The notes beneath the pieces are model-generated. The model did not search any database, was not told where the DNA came from, and saw only the letters and a program-made list of their open reading frames with translations. This document shows positions 12,771-25,500 of a stretch of DNA of 64,000 bases, in pieces (position 1 is the stretch's first letter; every line of letters begins with the position of its first letter). The DNA comes from Cryptomeria japonica (taxonomy: Eukaryota; Streptophyta; Pinopsida; Cupressales; Cupressaceae): the NCBI RefSeq assembly GCF_030272615.1, contig NC_081413.1, positions 98,674,239 through 98,738,238 on the forward strand, read 5' to 3'. Position numbers and translations under genes: made by a program.

Positions 12771-13136
12771 CTCTAATTTGATTCATTGGTTGTTATGCAT
12801 TTTAGAAATGAAATTAAGATTGTCATGAATTAATTTAAAGTTTATGAAGTAGATTATAATAGAGCTAGATTAATATAATCCATGTTAGAATAAAATTGTT
12901 TGAATCTTTCTTTTGAATAGCCATATAGGAAAATGCATCATGAGGTACCATTTGATAAAGTAATTATTAAACATGCATGGTAGATGCTAAGATTTGTAGG
13001 AAATGCATGTTAGGTTGCATTAATTTATTTCTAAGAACGTGTACTCATTATATTCTAATCATATGTAAGGATTCATACATGCGCTACAACTTCTTTCTTA
13101 AAAACTTAGTTTTGTTTCACTTTTCAGTTTAGTAAT

Positions 13137-13230
13137 GAAAGATTGCTTATTATCAAATATGTATGGTTGTTTATCCATGAAAGATTGTTTATTATCAAAT
13201 ATGTGTGATTGTTTTTCCATGAAAGATTGT
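13137..13230 (+). repeat. Short tandem repeat, about 42-bp unit
   Basis: The unit beginning ATGAAAGATTG is present about 2.3 times in a row, containing TTATTATCAAATATGT and TGGTTGTTTATCC variants. The copies differ by a few bases. Confidence 0.8.
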
Positions 13231-15169
13231 TTGATCTATAATCTAAAGTAATAGTAAGGTGATGTTGTTGTCTCTATTCAATAAAAGATTATCTTCTTCA
13301 TGAATTTGTATTCTTGATTTATATGAACAAAGCTAGATAGGCTTGTGTATGGGGAAAGTTACCTTCTAAGACGGGTGTTGAATATGGAAATCATAGGGAG
13401 AATAGTTTTCTTTTCCAAGCTATCTTTTTTTGCTATGCATGTGATTATACTCGGCTGAGTAATCAATTGAATAACCATTGAAATAGGTGGAATTATTTAA
13501 TTTATGCTCTCTACCATATCCTTGATTGATCTTGCTTGTTTCTTAATAGAATTAGAAAAATGAAAATGCATGTATCATCTAGGCACGCACCAGATTCCAT
13601 CTTGTCTTTTTGAATTCTTTTTGCTAAGCAATTTGTGCAGGGTCAAGTATTCTTGATTGACTAAAAATTTTGGGGAAGCGTAAGCTTCAAGGTTGGGCGG
13701 AAAAAGCACTTGATTCTTGTTCTCGTCTTCATTCAAAGGATTGAAATGAAGAAGCTCAAATTGGAGATCAAAGGATGCATCTCTCTTTCTTTTATGTTTT
13801 AAATTATACTTAAGGCAATAGAAAGCCTAAGCATTGTATAAAGATATGTATTGAGATATTTCTACATTTCATTGATTATGAAATTTCTTTATCTTCTATA
13901 GAAATCTAATGATTGTTATTATCAAGCTTGGGATAAATCGATGTTTGAAATAGACTTATTAACTGATTTATGTGTCTATTTAAGAATAAAGAGTATGTTA
14001 TGTCTTATTTGAATATAGAATAATTTACGTCTTTATATCTTTTAATTTTTTATTGTGAGAACATCTCTGGTTTTAATTAAAGTAGTTGAAGAAATTTTGA
14101 TAAATCATGTCCACACCCATCTTAAATTTTGCTTAGGATGAGCTCATTAACTTTTCCTTCCATTCCTTCTCTAGATCAAAATACCTAGATAATAAACCAA
14201 AGAGTTCATGCACATTAATTTCATCTAATTCTCTTGAAACAATCGACCAATTATAATGAACCACCAAGTGGCTCCCAATTCGATGACCCACTCATCTAGA
14301 CTTCAAGGTTTGCAAGATTGGAAACAAAAAATATTTGTACATTAATCCATCATGGAAATGCCCTTCACAAGAAAATCTCACTACAACCACCTAAAATGTT
14401 TCTATATCACAGCTAAACAAGCATCTATATTTCTCCTCCTTGGCTTCTTCCTCACAGTAGCAGTTTGCTCCAAAACTGAATACCATGTTGTTGTTTTAGA
14501 CTACACCTTCTAAACTGATATTTCTCTTACTAAACTTTTTGTTCATGTGAGTTTTGAGTTCGCTCAACATTCATAAATTCTTTCTCTAAACCATGATTTT
14601 ATGTTCTTGAAATGTATAAGAGACCTATACCTCAAGCCTCGAGATGTCTTATAAGACCCAATGGTTTTTTTCAGTAGCATACATCGACTATTTTTATACG
14701 ACGGGATTATGATTAGTTCCTTTAAGATAACCTAGTTTTGCATTCTCTAGAGGATTATTTCTGTTATAGTTCACAATTATCTGAATGTTTCAAGATAAAG
14801 CCAAAAAAATGAATTTAAATGGTAAAATAAATTATGATATCCTAAGCTAGTATCTCAATACATGCCTTTCTGAAATAATCATTAATGATACAGAACAATC
14901 GTAGAAATAATCAAAAATATTCTCTCAATTATTTATAAAACTGTGTGTTCCATAAATGAAACACTGAATTAAACAAAGCCAAGGATAAACACACCGTAAA
15001 TCTGTGCAAAGTTATACTTTACATGATACAACACAGTGTGGTACAATCATATATCATCAACTATCAGTCCTTTAGACTTCATCATCACTATTATTTGCAA
15101 AGAAAAGACACTAACGAAATAACTATTTCGTAAGAGAAACAAGAAAAGAGGCTCGAACTTGTCAGAGCT
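13231..15169. other. AT-rich region without supported genes
   Basis: No supported features apart from a weak minus-strand protein-like stretch at about 14,110-14,400 (it includes LDEINVHELFGLL), which might be a copia gag remnant. A near-palindrome, ACGAAATA-AC-TATTTCGT, lies near 15,114-15,131, just before the next feature begins to read. Confidence 0.3.
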
Positions 15170-15770
15170 CTCATAAGTCTACAAATATCAAACTTTTTTC
15201 AAAATGAACATTATTCTTCTTTTATAGCAGATTTCTCGTAAAAGGACAAAATATTGACAGCTCAGCATCATTCTTGCTCTTGGTCAACGTTTGACTTTTC
15301 TTTCGACCCAGAAGTCTCCAGCTATTGTTCCCAGTATTGTTGAAGGCTTGTCAGAATTTGGGCCATCTCTTTTCTTGTAGACTACTTTACAGTGAAGAAA
15401 TTATATTCTTGCACTCAACATTTAACTAGCACAAGCTTTGTGTTCTCATCTTCCTTGGAAACATTGTCTTCATACTTCCTTGACAAGCTTTGGATTTGTC
15501 CTATGTCTCCTAAGGCCCATGAATCCGCATCTCTACCTAACTTTGATACTCTCCTACTTCATTCATCTTCTAACTCCTCTAATATCATGTCTTCACCCGC
15601 CTTGATCACATCCTCTACTAATCCTCACATTAGAATTTCAATGAGTTTAGCATTTTGTTGTTGGGAATCGGCCACCGCATTTCTTTCTGCTTGCAACTTT
15701 TCTATTCCTTTCCATAAAATATTTATTTGCCAAGTATTGACTTTTGTTCCAATTTTCACTTGAGGCAATT
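15170..15770 (-). pseudogene. Unidentified degenerate coding region
   Basis: One minus frame reads as a Glu/Lys/Gln-rich, probably coiled-coil protein (KVNTWQINILWKGIEKLQ, then EMAQILTSLQQYWEQ), broken by several stops at places where Gln would fit. It abuts the truncated end of copia-1's integrase, so a second element or a rearrangement joins here. The style resembles the C-terminal tails of the ORF2 proteins at 22.7, 45.4 and 58 kb, but I see no clear homology. Confidence 0.35.
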
Positions 15771-15789
15771 GCTCCGCAGTCAATCATGT

Positions 15790-16776
15790 CTCTGTTTCAG
15801 CTTTAGCTTTAAAGATTTTAAACTTTTCAAAAGCCTCAGATTTCTCCCTTAGAAAAGTAACCCACATCATTCTAGAATAATCATCAATGATTAGCATAAA
15901 ATATCTATCACCTTGAAAACTTTTAACTCTAGTAGGGCCACACAAATCAGTATAAATAAGATCAAGAATATCGTTAGATTTATCTTGTATACTCCTAAAA
16001 GAGGTTTTGACCTATTTACCCATTTGACATTCTTTACATACTGGATTATAGGGCTTCACAATCTTAGGTATATCTCTAACTGCCTTAGTTGAACTGATCT
16101 TCACAATCCAATCAAAATTCACATGAGATGGTCTTTTATGCCATAGCCAACTCTCATCAATTTGTGCAATCAAACATGTCTTCTCACTGTAATTCAAATG
16201 AGATATATTATGTTTTGTCTACGTATCGATTGAAATCTCCAAACCAAATCTGTTAATAATTTTGCATTTTCCATCCTTGAACTGTAATTGAAATCCCTTA
16301 TCTACCAATTTTCCTACACTCAAAAGATTATGCCTCAAACCTTCAACAAAATAAACATTATCAGTATTGTTCTTACCATCCAATGATATAGTTCCCTTTC
16401 CTTTGATCATACATGCTTTGTCATCTCCAAATCTAACCAGACCGCCATCAAATTCTTGAAAAGCTAGAAACTTCCCTCTATCTCCAGTCATATGATGTGA
16501 ACAACCACTATCAGTTACCCATTCATCTTTGTCTTCAATTTTAGCAGCAAGTGCCTTCTCTTCAGGTACATTCTCTTCCAGTGTCGGAATATCTTCCTTG
16601 GTAGCCAGGAACACCCATTCCTTCCCATTGTTGGAACCACTAGAAGAGTCTTCTGCCGGTTCATCATCAGAATCATTAATGCCTTCCTCATCCACTATGT
16701 AGCATGATTTGTCTCTGTTTTTCTTATACTTATACTTGTTCTCATATCCAGGGTTAGGCTTAAATGATCTTCTCAC
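15790..16776 (-). pseudogene. Copia-1 protease and integrase N-terminal region
   Basis: The aspartic protease active site is VTDSGCSHHMTGD (DSG near 16,504-16,512). The gag-pre-integrase zinc domain follows (WHKRPSHVNFD, CKECQMGK near 16,020-16,140). Then come the first integrase Asp (YTDLCGP) and DDYSRMMWVTFLREKSEAF. A stop sits directly after QMGK, where other copia elements encode Gln. The core is cut before the second catalytic Asp, so there is no integrase activity. Confidence 0.88.
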
Positions 16777-17696
16777 TCTTTCTTCAAATCTTGAATTCCT
16801 TTCAGGACATCTAGATGCAAAATGACCAATCTAATTACATGCAAAACATTTAAAAGGCATTTTCCCTTCATACTTATTTCCTACCGATCCTTTAGGTATT
16901 CTTCTAGCAAATAGTGCTTCAAGTTGCTCAAACTCGTCATCTTCTCTCTTCATATCATCCAATTCCTTTGCATATAAAGCTTTTCAGTCTTGCTTACCAG
17001 TTGCTGATGTAGATGCATGAAAAGCAGGTTCAAACTTCACAGCTCCAGAAGGTCCAAACTCTTCAAGCTCAAAAGCAGATTATTTCTAGCCAAGGTATAT
17101 CTATTGATAGAAGTATTAGCCATTATTCTCAATTAATTAATTGTAGTAGCCTTCACCTTGTAAGTAGATGGTAAATCTCTTATAACTGTAGAAACTATTT
17201 CATCTTCACTCAGAGTTCCACCACAACATTGAATTCCCATAACAATCTCATTTACCCTTTCCATGAATGCAGTAATCCTTTCGTCTTCTTCCATCTTTAG
17301 GTTTTCATATCTCACTTAGTAACCATCAAGTTTAGCAATCTTCACAGTAGGGTCACCTTCATTAAGAGTCTCTAACTTATCCCATATAGCCTTTGCAGAT
17401 GATTTTTCAATTAATCTCATTATTTGTTGATCAGAAAGTGCATGCAAGAGGGCTTCTCCTTCTCTACAATCATTCTCAAGCTCCTTATCCAAGTTTACCA
17501 AAGGAGGGTTGCCAGATATCAAATTATGAGGTGTAACACCATTCTCTGTGATCTCCCAAATCTTTTTACCAAGACATCTCAGATGAGTATCCATCTGAAT
17601 CTTCCAAACTTTGTAATTTGCTCCATCAAGCCTAGGAATATCTCTCTGAAAGATAGCTCCAGGTGAACTAGATGAAATTGAACTATTAGTCACCAT
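16777..17696 (-). pseudogene. Copia-1 gag pseudogene
   Basis: The start ATG at 17,694-17,696 lies just inside the primer site. The protein shows the copia gag signature (YKVWKIQMDTHL, KAIWDKLETLNEG, ITAFMERVNEIV, IRDLPSTYKV). It is broken by a TAA at 17,316-17,318 and further lesions. A CCHC zinc knuckle near 16,806-16,852 reads CFAC-N-stop-IGHFASRC, itself interrupted by a stop. The reading frame shifts between gag and the downstream protease, near 16.8-17.1 kb. Gag forms the capsid that packages element RNA. Confidence 0.85.
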
Positions 17697-17740
17697 AGGA
17701 TCTTCCTCAAGCGTTTAAGCTTTCTATGGAGAGAACCAGA

Positions 17741-17754
17741 GCTCTGATACCAAT
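17741..17754 (-). promoter_or_regulatory. Primer-binding site of copia-1
   Basis: On the minus strand this reads ATTGGTATCAGAGC, the standard complement of the initiator tRNA-Met 3' end, directly inside the 5' LTR. It primes minus-strand cDNA. Confidence 0.9.
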
Positions 17755-18896
17755 TGTTAGATAGTTCAAATAACCGGAAGACAACTGAGAGGGGGGGTGA
17801 ATCATTTGTCATAGATTACCAGAACCTTAAAAATTTAAAACTTTAATACCGGAACCCAAAATATAAATACCAGAATGCATAAACCAAATACCAGAATAGC
17901 AAATATATCAATTAAGAATAAACAACAATCAGAGAATAAATACCATCCATATGACACCAAGATGTATACGTGGAAAACCCGATAAAGGGAAAAACCATGG
18001 TGGAAAGCCTACCCACAGTCAGATAATACTTCTGGAGTAAGTAAGTGAATTAAAATTGAGGGGCCTACACTTGCAAGAAGGCCAACAACATAGAGCACAC
18101 TTCTCATCACAAAAGGAGTCTCACTGACTACATAGAAATACATACTACAATCTGGAAGAAGGGATGAACTGCAAAGATAGCATCTCCTATGCCTGAATAT
18201 AGTTCTGGTTAAGCTCAATACTGGAGGACTAAATCTTCTTACATAAACCCAACTCGATCTCTAATGATCAACCAAATCCTCTACCTAAATGATTGTTTCA
18301 TTATTTGCTCCTTACATATCCATATTCCTTTTTGATGATTCTCCCATATGATCTACAAAGAGATCTTACATCATATATATAGAAACCCTCGACCATAAAC
18401 AATAAGGTCAGCCACCAGAAAATAAACCAATACACATGTTACATTAATATGGTTCATAACCTAGATACATCGGGACCCAATATAGGTCCACACGCTAAAG
18501 CAATGATCTCAATATGCCAAGTCTCGAACATGATCACCATCAACATCCTAAATCCATACCAAAAGCCACACCAACACCACTTATGCATATCATAAAAAAT
18601 CTTCAATAAAGCTTTGTCGATGAAACCCTCGTTGGAACCACAAACCAAGATTTCTAGCAAACAGGATAGAATTTGATCACCAGATCAAAACCAACTGACT
18701 GAACATGAATCTAAGCAACATGAATAAGCCAATTCCATAACCCAATCATACTGAAGTATAATGATCCAATCCAACCAGAAACCACACAACCTATCGGGAC
18801 CAGAAGGGTGCTAGTAAAGCATCCAAAATAGCTAGTGTTGACATCAATGACAAAGCATCAATGCAACACATAATCAATTACTCCAAATGGCCAACA
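17755..18896 (-). repeat. 5' LTR of copia-1
   Basis: The left end is fixed by the primer site and TGTTAGATAGTTC. The right end is inferred at GGCCAACA (18,889-18,896), matching the GCCAACA ends of E, C and copia-2. The motif CTGAGAGGGGGGGTGAATCA is at 17,785-17,804. No partner LTR is present for checking. Confidence 0.65.
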
Positions 18897-21377
18897 ACAT
18901 AAACCACAAAGAAAATCAAAATAGCGTTATGAAGGCCCTCCTAAGACATAAGCACAATCATAGAATCACTGATACAAACTAAAACATAATATGAATCATA
19001 TGCCCATAAGCAAGCAAGAGCCTCCACTAAAACAATACAACAATGAACCAAGGAAACTACATGAGATCAATAGATAATACAAAATCAATATCACTCCTAT
19101 ACAGTGAGGCATAATCATACCACTGGAGCTCTCATAACCATGCGTCAACGGCAAGGCATTCATCCTCTTGCTGGAGCTATATAACACATAAGAATAATCC
19201 TCAACAGTGAGGCATGAACCATCTTAATAGAGCACAAATAAATAATAATATGAGAAATACAAAATTAAATGACCTCTCTCAGAACAACAATCACATAGAG
19301 CCTCTGGTAAGAGCACAAAATCTGGAAAAGCATTCACATTGAGCAAAACTGGTAAAACTAGTAAATCAAGGTAGAATTGCATATTTTGGCATTTTGGGAT
19401 CTTCTTTTGGCGTTTTGGTGCCATCTTTTAGCATTTTGGGTTCAAAAGGCAAAAATCAATAAAAACGGACAAAACAGACAATGAAACTTGCCCAGTTCAC
19501 ACATAGGCTTGCAAATTTGATAAATAACTCTCCCAGAAGATATAGGAGGAAAAAATAGGACTAAGAAAACATGAAATTGGATTCAAAATATCACAAAAAT
19601 AAATTCCAATATCAAAACTATGAACGCCTTGCACACAAACTTACACAGAACACACCCAGATTGCAAAGAACTTCACCAATGGATTCTCTGGGGTAAAATA
19701 AGGACTCTCACACAATAATGAATGGAAAAAAAGACTCTATACGTCCAACATAAAGGAAAACAAGAGAAATACACATAGAAAAGGCAACCCCTTGCATCAC
19801 AATCATTACATAGACACATTATTCCATTTCATAAGAACATATGGATAAATAGAATCTTCAAACTTTTCCCCAATAAAATTATAATAACATAGTATCAAAT
19901 AATCATTTCAAATACCCCAAAGACAATCTCTTAGAGAGTCACAAAGAAAACAATTCCATTCTGCAACTCAAAATTTTCAGAATAAAAGCTCAGCTCCAAC
20001 CTAGGAATTTTGAAGTGATGGCCAAGGCAACCGAAGAAGCGCAATAATCCAATCCAAATCTCCAGCAATCCAAATCCAAATTCAATCATCCAAGAAACCA
20101 AAATTCTCAATCCAAAATTTGTAGAGATGCCAACCCCGACAACGTACGACAAAAACCATTAAATAGAAAAATTAAACAAAAAAAACTATATGAATGTACC
20201 GACCAATCAAAATATTCTATTAAATTATATAATATACCTACCATGCTTTAGTTTGAGGTAAATAATATAAAATAGTTTTATTTACTTACCCCCTCAAAAT
20301 CAACCAATTAGATAAAAGGGTAGGTAACAATTTTATATTTTCTCAATTAACCATATAGTAACAAGAGGAAATAATATTATTAACAATAATAGATTATTAA
20401 TAATTCAACCCAATAAGATACTAAAGTAGGTAATAAATATAATAACCAAGGGATAAATAATATATCAAATAAAAAAATATAAATAAACTCCACAACATTT
20501 AATTAATTAAATAACAATGATTAAATAAAAATTAAATAAATAAAAAATCATAAAACCAATTAAATTAAATAAATAAAATAAAATAAACATTAACCAAGCC
20601 AATAAAATAAATATAAAATCTCAATAATAAATTATCCAAAAAATTAAATAACCATATTATATAATAAATTAATTTAAACATTAATAAATTATAGTAGTCC
20701 AATTATTAATTAAATAATAACCACATGCTCTCAACACCACAAGCAACTCAACCTAGGGTGGAATATCAACACAAGACTCTAACCACCAATTTAAGCTACG
20801 ACACAACTGACAAGGTAGACAACTTAAGCCTAGAGTATAAGATGGAAACACATGCCATCTCTAATAACTTGCTATTGTGATAAGACATACTCGGACCTAT
20901 GAAGCCAAGTGAGTCAATGTCTGGTACCTGCAATCTTACATGCAATACAACATATATACGACACATATACATCATAAATGATCAAGCAAGTGATTCACAA
21001 TGTCATATCATACTCACAATGAGTTGTATGGCATCATCTCTAATCACAAAGACACTAGAATGCAATCACAATCATCGAAGCATCAACTCAGTTATCATAA
21101 TCATAGAGTAGGGTTAGTGTAATCATAATGTCATCATAATCCCCTAAGCAATATGATCCATCATAAATAATGAGCACATATAAACCATCAAATATATCTT
21201 CATCGTCAATATAGTCTAAGATGTATCAATCATCCACACAAGTCATCAGATAGCATATGTCCATATAAAGTATCTACCATCATCAATATCATTTGAGATA
21301 GAAATCAAGGCATCACATAAGAGTCTATATATGTCTATTGATACATAAATCAAAATCCAAGTCTAGGAGGGACTAAT
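18897..21377. other. AT-rich flank, no genes recognised
   Basis: No domain, LTR or RNA gene is seen. The stretch 20,161-20,730 is extremely A/T-rich with AATAAA and TTAATTAA words. Between 20,900 and 21,350 CATCA/ATCATA words are frequent. Confidence 0.4.
19384..19441 (-). repeat. Imperfect short tandem repeat (TTTTGGCATTTTGGG type)
   Basis: Three imperfect units of about 20-23 bp carrying TTTTGGC/GCATTTTGG words follow one another. Confidence 0.6.
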
Positions 21378-22537
21378 TGTTGGAATCAATAAACACTAAG
21401 AGGAGGGGGGTCAATGTTCTGCAATTAACAAAATTCTTAATTTGATTCTTTAACCACTGGATACAAATGAATAAAAATAATGTATAGAAACTAAAAGCAA
21501 GCAAGCACAAAATCATAACACCAGAATTTTTATGTGGAAACCTGGAAAGGGAAAACCCACAACGGGATTGGAACCCACAATATTATAATATTGTGATCAG
21601 GAGTATAATAATATTACAAGAGGGAAATGCACATGCATTCAGGCACACTTCCTAGAGCTCACTGCTCAATTACAAAAGAGGGATACAACCCTAAGGAAGG
21701 ATCACTTCCTTATAGAGATTACAAATTATTACAAGAATGACTGAACTAAGGAATAGCATCTACTAATGCCAAATAGCAGTTTTGGTTAAGCTCAATTAGT
21801 CTTCTGCCACTATTTTGTCTCTCTGCTCAATTATGTTGTTGTCATATACTGAAGCACTAAAACCTTTAATCACACTCCAAAACTTCACACAATCACTCAT
21901 ACAATATTCACATACTCACACCATATCCTAAAATCCTCAAATGAATTGATCTTATATATCTGCACAAACAAAAAAAAATCATTTCCATGTTGGCTTCCAA
22001 AAACCGCATAACATGCAACCTAAAATGTGTAACCATAGGTCAGCTCAATTTGATTACCAATCCATATGCAAACCTAAAAAATTTGATAATAAGATTCCCA
22101 GATGTCGGCTTGATAACCTCGAACACAAAACAAATCACCGAAACCATCCCAAATATTTTGCACCACACGTTGCATCAAAATAACTTTGTTCTTCTTGAAT
22201 TACCAATTACCGGACCTTCTATCTTGCATGAGAATCAATATCATAGACTAGAACTCTGAAATAAGCTTCCTTGATCATCCAAACAACTAATTCTATCACT
22301 GCAACCAAAACTAAGTAACCAAAATGAAGATTTACACTATGTACTCATACTCTATCGGATACTATATTCCATCTTCCAGACTTAAGCATAAATAAATATC
22401 AAACTTCCCAAATAGCCGGATATGATTTCTAATATGAGTTATCATCAATGACAACCTCAGAACAATCTCCATGCACAAAACTTTACTAGTACAGTGTCTC
22501 TTGCCAACAATCTCTAGTACAGTGTCTCTTGCCAACA
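21378..22537 (-). repeat. 3' LTR of element E
   Basis: It runs TGTTGGAATCAATAAAC to TTGCCAACA on the plus strand (1,160 bp). The end near 22,537 is fixed by the adjacent polypurine tract. A 28-bp direct duplication (22,486-22,513 and 22,514-22,541, CTAGTACAGTGTC...) spans this boundary, so the true junction could also have been at 22,509. A G-rich AGGAGGGGGG motif lies at 21,400-21,410. Confidence 0.8.
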
Positions 22538-22565
22538 ATCTCCCCCGTTGGCATTGATGGCAACA
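22538..22565 (-). promoter_or_regulatory. Polypurine tract of element E
   Basis: On the minus strand the sequence CCAACGGGGGAGAT directly precedes the LTR start TGTTGGC. It would prime plus-strand cDNA. Two more CT-rich strings (CTCCCCCTT near 22,620 and 22,665) repeat the tract further inside. Confidence 0.75.
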
Positions 22566-22727
22566 CTGATGAAAAATGACATTGTTGTTGCAAAAATTCA
22601 AAACTCAACAACTCAATAAGCTCCCCCTTAGAATGTGTTGCACCATTTTTCATTTCTCTCTCTCCCCCTTTGATAGTAATTCCAAAGATAGGAAACTGTC
22701 AAAATTTATATACAAGGGTATACATAG

Positions 22728-23961
22728 TTACAAAAATTTGAAAATATCTGTAAAAATTGTTTTTGGGGACTGCAACTGGTCATCCCAACCTTTCTTCAAA
22801 TTCTCCAAAATGTTGATCAAAGCACTAAAAAGATAGGTGTACATCTCATCTCCTCTAAGATCTAATGAAACACTCATATTCAAATCATTCATAGCATCAT
22901 GTTGACTGCTCAACCAGGTGTCCAACCATGGAGTTATCAAATTCTGGAGTTCTCCCACTCTTCTGACAATTCCATCCTGTTGACTGCTCTTGATCTTGTC
23001 GAGTAGAGCCATCACTTGAGCTTCAAAATTACTAGAAAAAATTGATTGAGGGACATAAGATTGAGATATTCTGACTTTCGTCCCTTCACATTCCTTAATC
23101 TTCTTATCTATCTCAACTGTAAACTTGGGCAAAATAAGACATGACATATATTTTACCACCTTCATCTAATGCTTTTTGAATAGTCTTCGGATCGGAGATC
23201 AAACTAACTCTATTACCTTTAACCATTTTCAAAACTATCCTTAGCCACATAGCATTATTTAAGGATCTTTGCATCTGTTGTTTTCTCTAAGGATACAAAA
23301 TGAGTATCAACTGCCTTCAACATACTCCTCAGCTTACTGGAGGGTGAATCTGTAGTGCCTTTCTTTAAGGATGGTAAAATTTTCTCCCAACACATTTGTC
23401 ACCATAGATATCAGTGTTTTGTCTTCAGAGTGATACTTTAGTAGTCCTCACTCACCTTGTCTTGTGTAAGAGATCCAAACTTTAGTGCTTGAACCGGAGA
23501 TAGAGAACTGAGATCAATAGGTCCTTTGGTGAGATCATCTATGTTAGTGATTATTTGCTTGCCCTTGTCTACATTCTCAATGTCTCTTGTCACTTGAACT
23601 TATTCAATCTTGTCTCCTTCTCTACCTCTTCTCCCTTTTCTATATCTTTAGCTTTCTAAGCATCCTCTCCCTTCTCATCTTCAACATCCTTGGTTTCCTT
23701 CTCAGATTCAACATTTGTCACTGGAGGAGCTAGATCATCCTCACCAAAGTCATTAACCTTCTCATTATCATCAATGTCATCTCTAATTGTATCTTTCTCA
23801 TTTGTCTGCACATCCAGAGTAGAGGTATCATCCTATACATGTACTTCCAAAGGGGTGTCATCATTTTCCAGATTAACCTCATATATGCTCTCTTGCAAAA
23901 AATATTTCAAAATTAATTCTATCTCTTTAGCCACTTCATCTATTTTACCAAGCATGATCTT
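22728..23961 (-). pseudogene. Element E ORF2, C-terminal part
   Basis: A 145-codon open stretch at 22,728-23,165 and several shorter ones upstream give a coiled-coil-like acidic protein (KFTVEIDKKIKE, QVMALLDKIKSSQQDGI, DLRGDEMYTYLFSALINIL). Upstream is a Thr/Glu/Asp-rich linker (DDTSTLDVQTNEKD, KETKDVEDEKGEDA). The same layout, acidic spacer then helical tail then polypurine tract, ends ORF2 in B, C and D. Stops and probable frameshifts are present. The upstream part continues at 31,662 after copia-2. Function unknown. Confidence 0.6.
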
Positions 23962-23966
23962 GTTAA

Positions 23967-25468
23967 TGATAGTTCTGATACTTAAAGATAAGTACAGATG
24001 CCAAGCTAATAAGATGAGAGGGGGGGGTGAATCATACAAACTTAATCTTCCATAAAAACATCAGATTCAACCTCGGTAACATATGCTTCAATAATATAAC
24101 CAAAACTGCTAAACATGCAAACTCAAAAGCATATAAATATCATAATACTCATAACACCAGATTTAACGTGGAAACCCAAATAGGGAAAAACCATTGTGGG
24201 ATTTCGGACCCACTAAGAAATATACTCTTCTAGAGTATGCTCGGTTAGAAGCAAATCCTGTTAAAGATTACAAACACATTGCTAGATGTGACCCGGTTAA
24301 GGGATTTCCCTCAGATCTGTTAGGATCTTCACCTTGTTAGAAGTGACCTTGTCAAAGGATTTCAAACACTCAATCAAAATGTCACCTTGCTAGAGGGTTT
24401 TACAAATAAGATTGTTAAGTCCACTCGGTTAAGAGATTTTTTGTCACTTCACAAAATCACAGTAATAAAAATCTATCTGCAACTTCACATCTAAAATGCT
24501 AAAGCAGATTCTTATTTGCTCAATACAATTTAGGACTTATCTTGTCCATCTACTAGGCTCTATACTCTATTATTCAAATAGGTCTTCAAGCTTTTGTGCT
24601 TGGTAATCACTATGTAGCATCCTTGTGCATACACTTGTCTGCATATATTGTTTATCAACAATTCCCTATTTATAAACAATAACTAACCGCTTAATCTCCT
24701 TGATCACATTTCCCATGATCAATCATAGCCATTAGATCTTCAAACTTTGACCAGGTTCAATGTATCCTTAGATCTGGAAATGTTTTACCCCGCCTTGGAA
24801 CTTGCATATATTTCTTGGAACTTGTGCTAGGGTATTGCGGTTCAATCTGAGCTGTAGATCTTCCTGTTGATTATCCTTTGCCATAGATTCTTTAACAAAC
24901 TTCATTCACAACATACCAATCATTTAATCATAGCCAGCTCATCAGCTTCCTTCATTAAATAATGCTTTTATTCATTCAATGCATTCTATTATTACTCGGT
25001 TGCAACTCGGTAAATACTAAACTTCACTCGGTAGACATTATGCCTTCATTAACCGATAGCAATAACCTTAGGGTTTACTGACTAGGTTCTTTGCTCGGTA
25101 ACATAGTATAGTATTAACCTTTCAATCAATAATATATGTAGGATATCAAAACAATCTAATAATCATGATCTCATCATTGTCTAACTCGGTAATAGTTGCA
25201 CATTGAATAACTTATTTCTCCCCTTATCCATCATATTCTTTCTGTGTCTTTTACCGACATCTTTATACTCATCAAATCATACTTCTCAAGATATGGCAAC
25301 ATCATACTGAATTAGAAAATCAATTTCTTGACATCAATGACAAAATAATAATATTAAAATAGTAAACATCCTTAATCAGTTTTATCCATAGTCATCAACA
25401 ACCTTCTCAATATCCTTATTGAAATACCAACAATCTCTCCTTGTCTATTATAATGCCAAATGCCAACA
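23967..25468 (-). repeat. 3' LTR of copia-2
   Basis: It runs TGATAGTTCTGATAC to AATGCCAACA on the plus strand. The GAGAGGGGGGGGTGAATCA motif is at 24,015-24,034. It is highly similar to the right LTR throughout, with scattered substitutions. Confidence 0.92.
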
Positions 25469-25500
25469 ATCTCCCCCTTTGGCATTAATGGCAAAACCAA
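25469..25500 (-). promoter_or_regulatory. Polypurine tract of copia-2
   Basis: On the minus strand AATGCCAAAGGGGGAGAT directly precedes the LTR start TGTTGGCAT. Additional tract-like strings lie further inside at about 25,555-25,580 and 25,613-25,625. The sequence matches the equivalent site of B almost exactly. Confidence 0.85.

Larger units (their letters stand above)
15776..18896 (-). mobile_element. Truncated Ty1/copia element (copia-1)
   Basis: Reading leftward there are a 5' LTR (17,755-18,896), a primer site, gag with one zinc knuckle, protease, the gag-pre-integrase zinc domain and the first part of the integrase core. The reading ends near 15,776, so the rest of integrase, RT, RNase H and the 3' LTR are missing. 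Domain order PR-IN before RT is diagnostic of copia. Confidence 0.85.

Noticed and set aside
13137-13230. CRISPR-like repeat array
   Set aside because: Contiguous imperfect tandem units without spacers, in a plant-type nuclear context.
15114-15131. ACGAAATAACTATTTCGT as an operator or terminator hairpin
   Set aside because: An isolated short near-palindrome in AT-rich DNA with no associated gene.
20161-20730. A/T-rich tract as a matrix attachment region or origin
   Set aside because: Composition is the only evidence; similar tracts are common in intergenic plant DNA.
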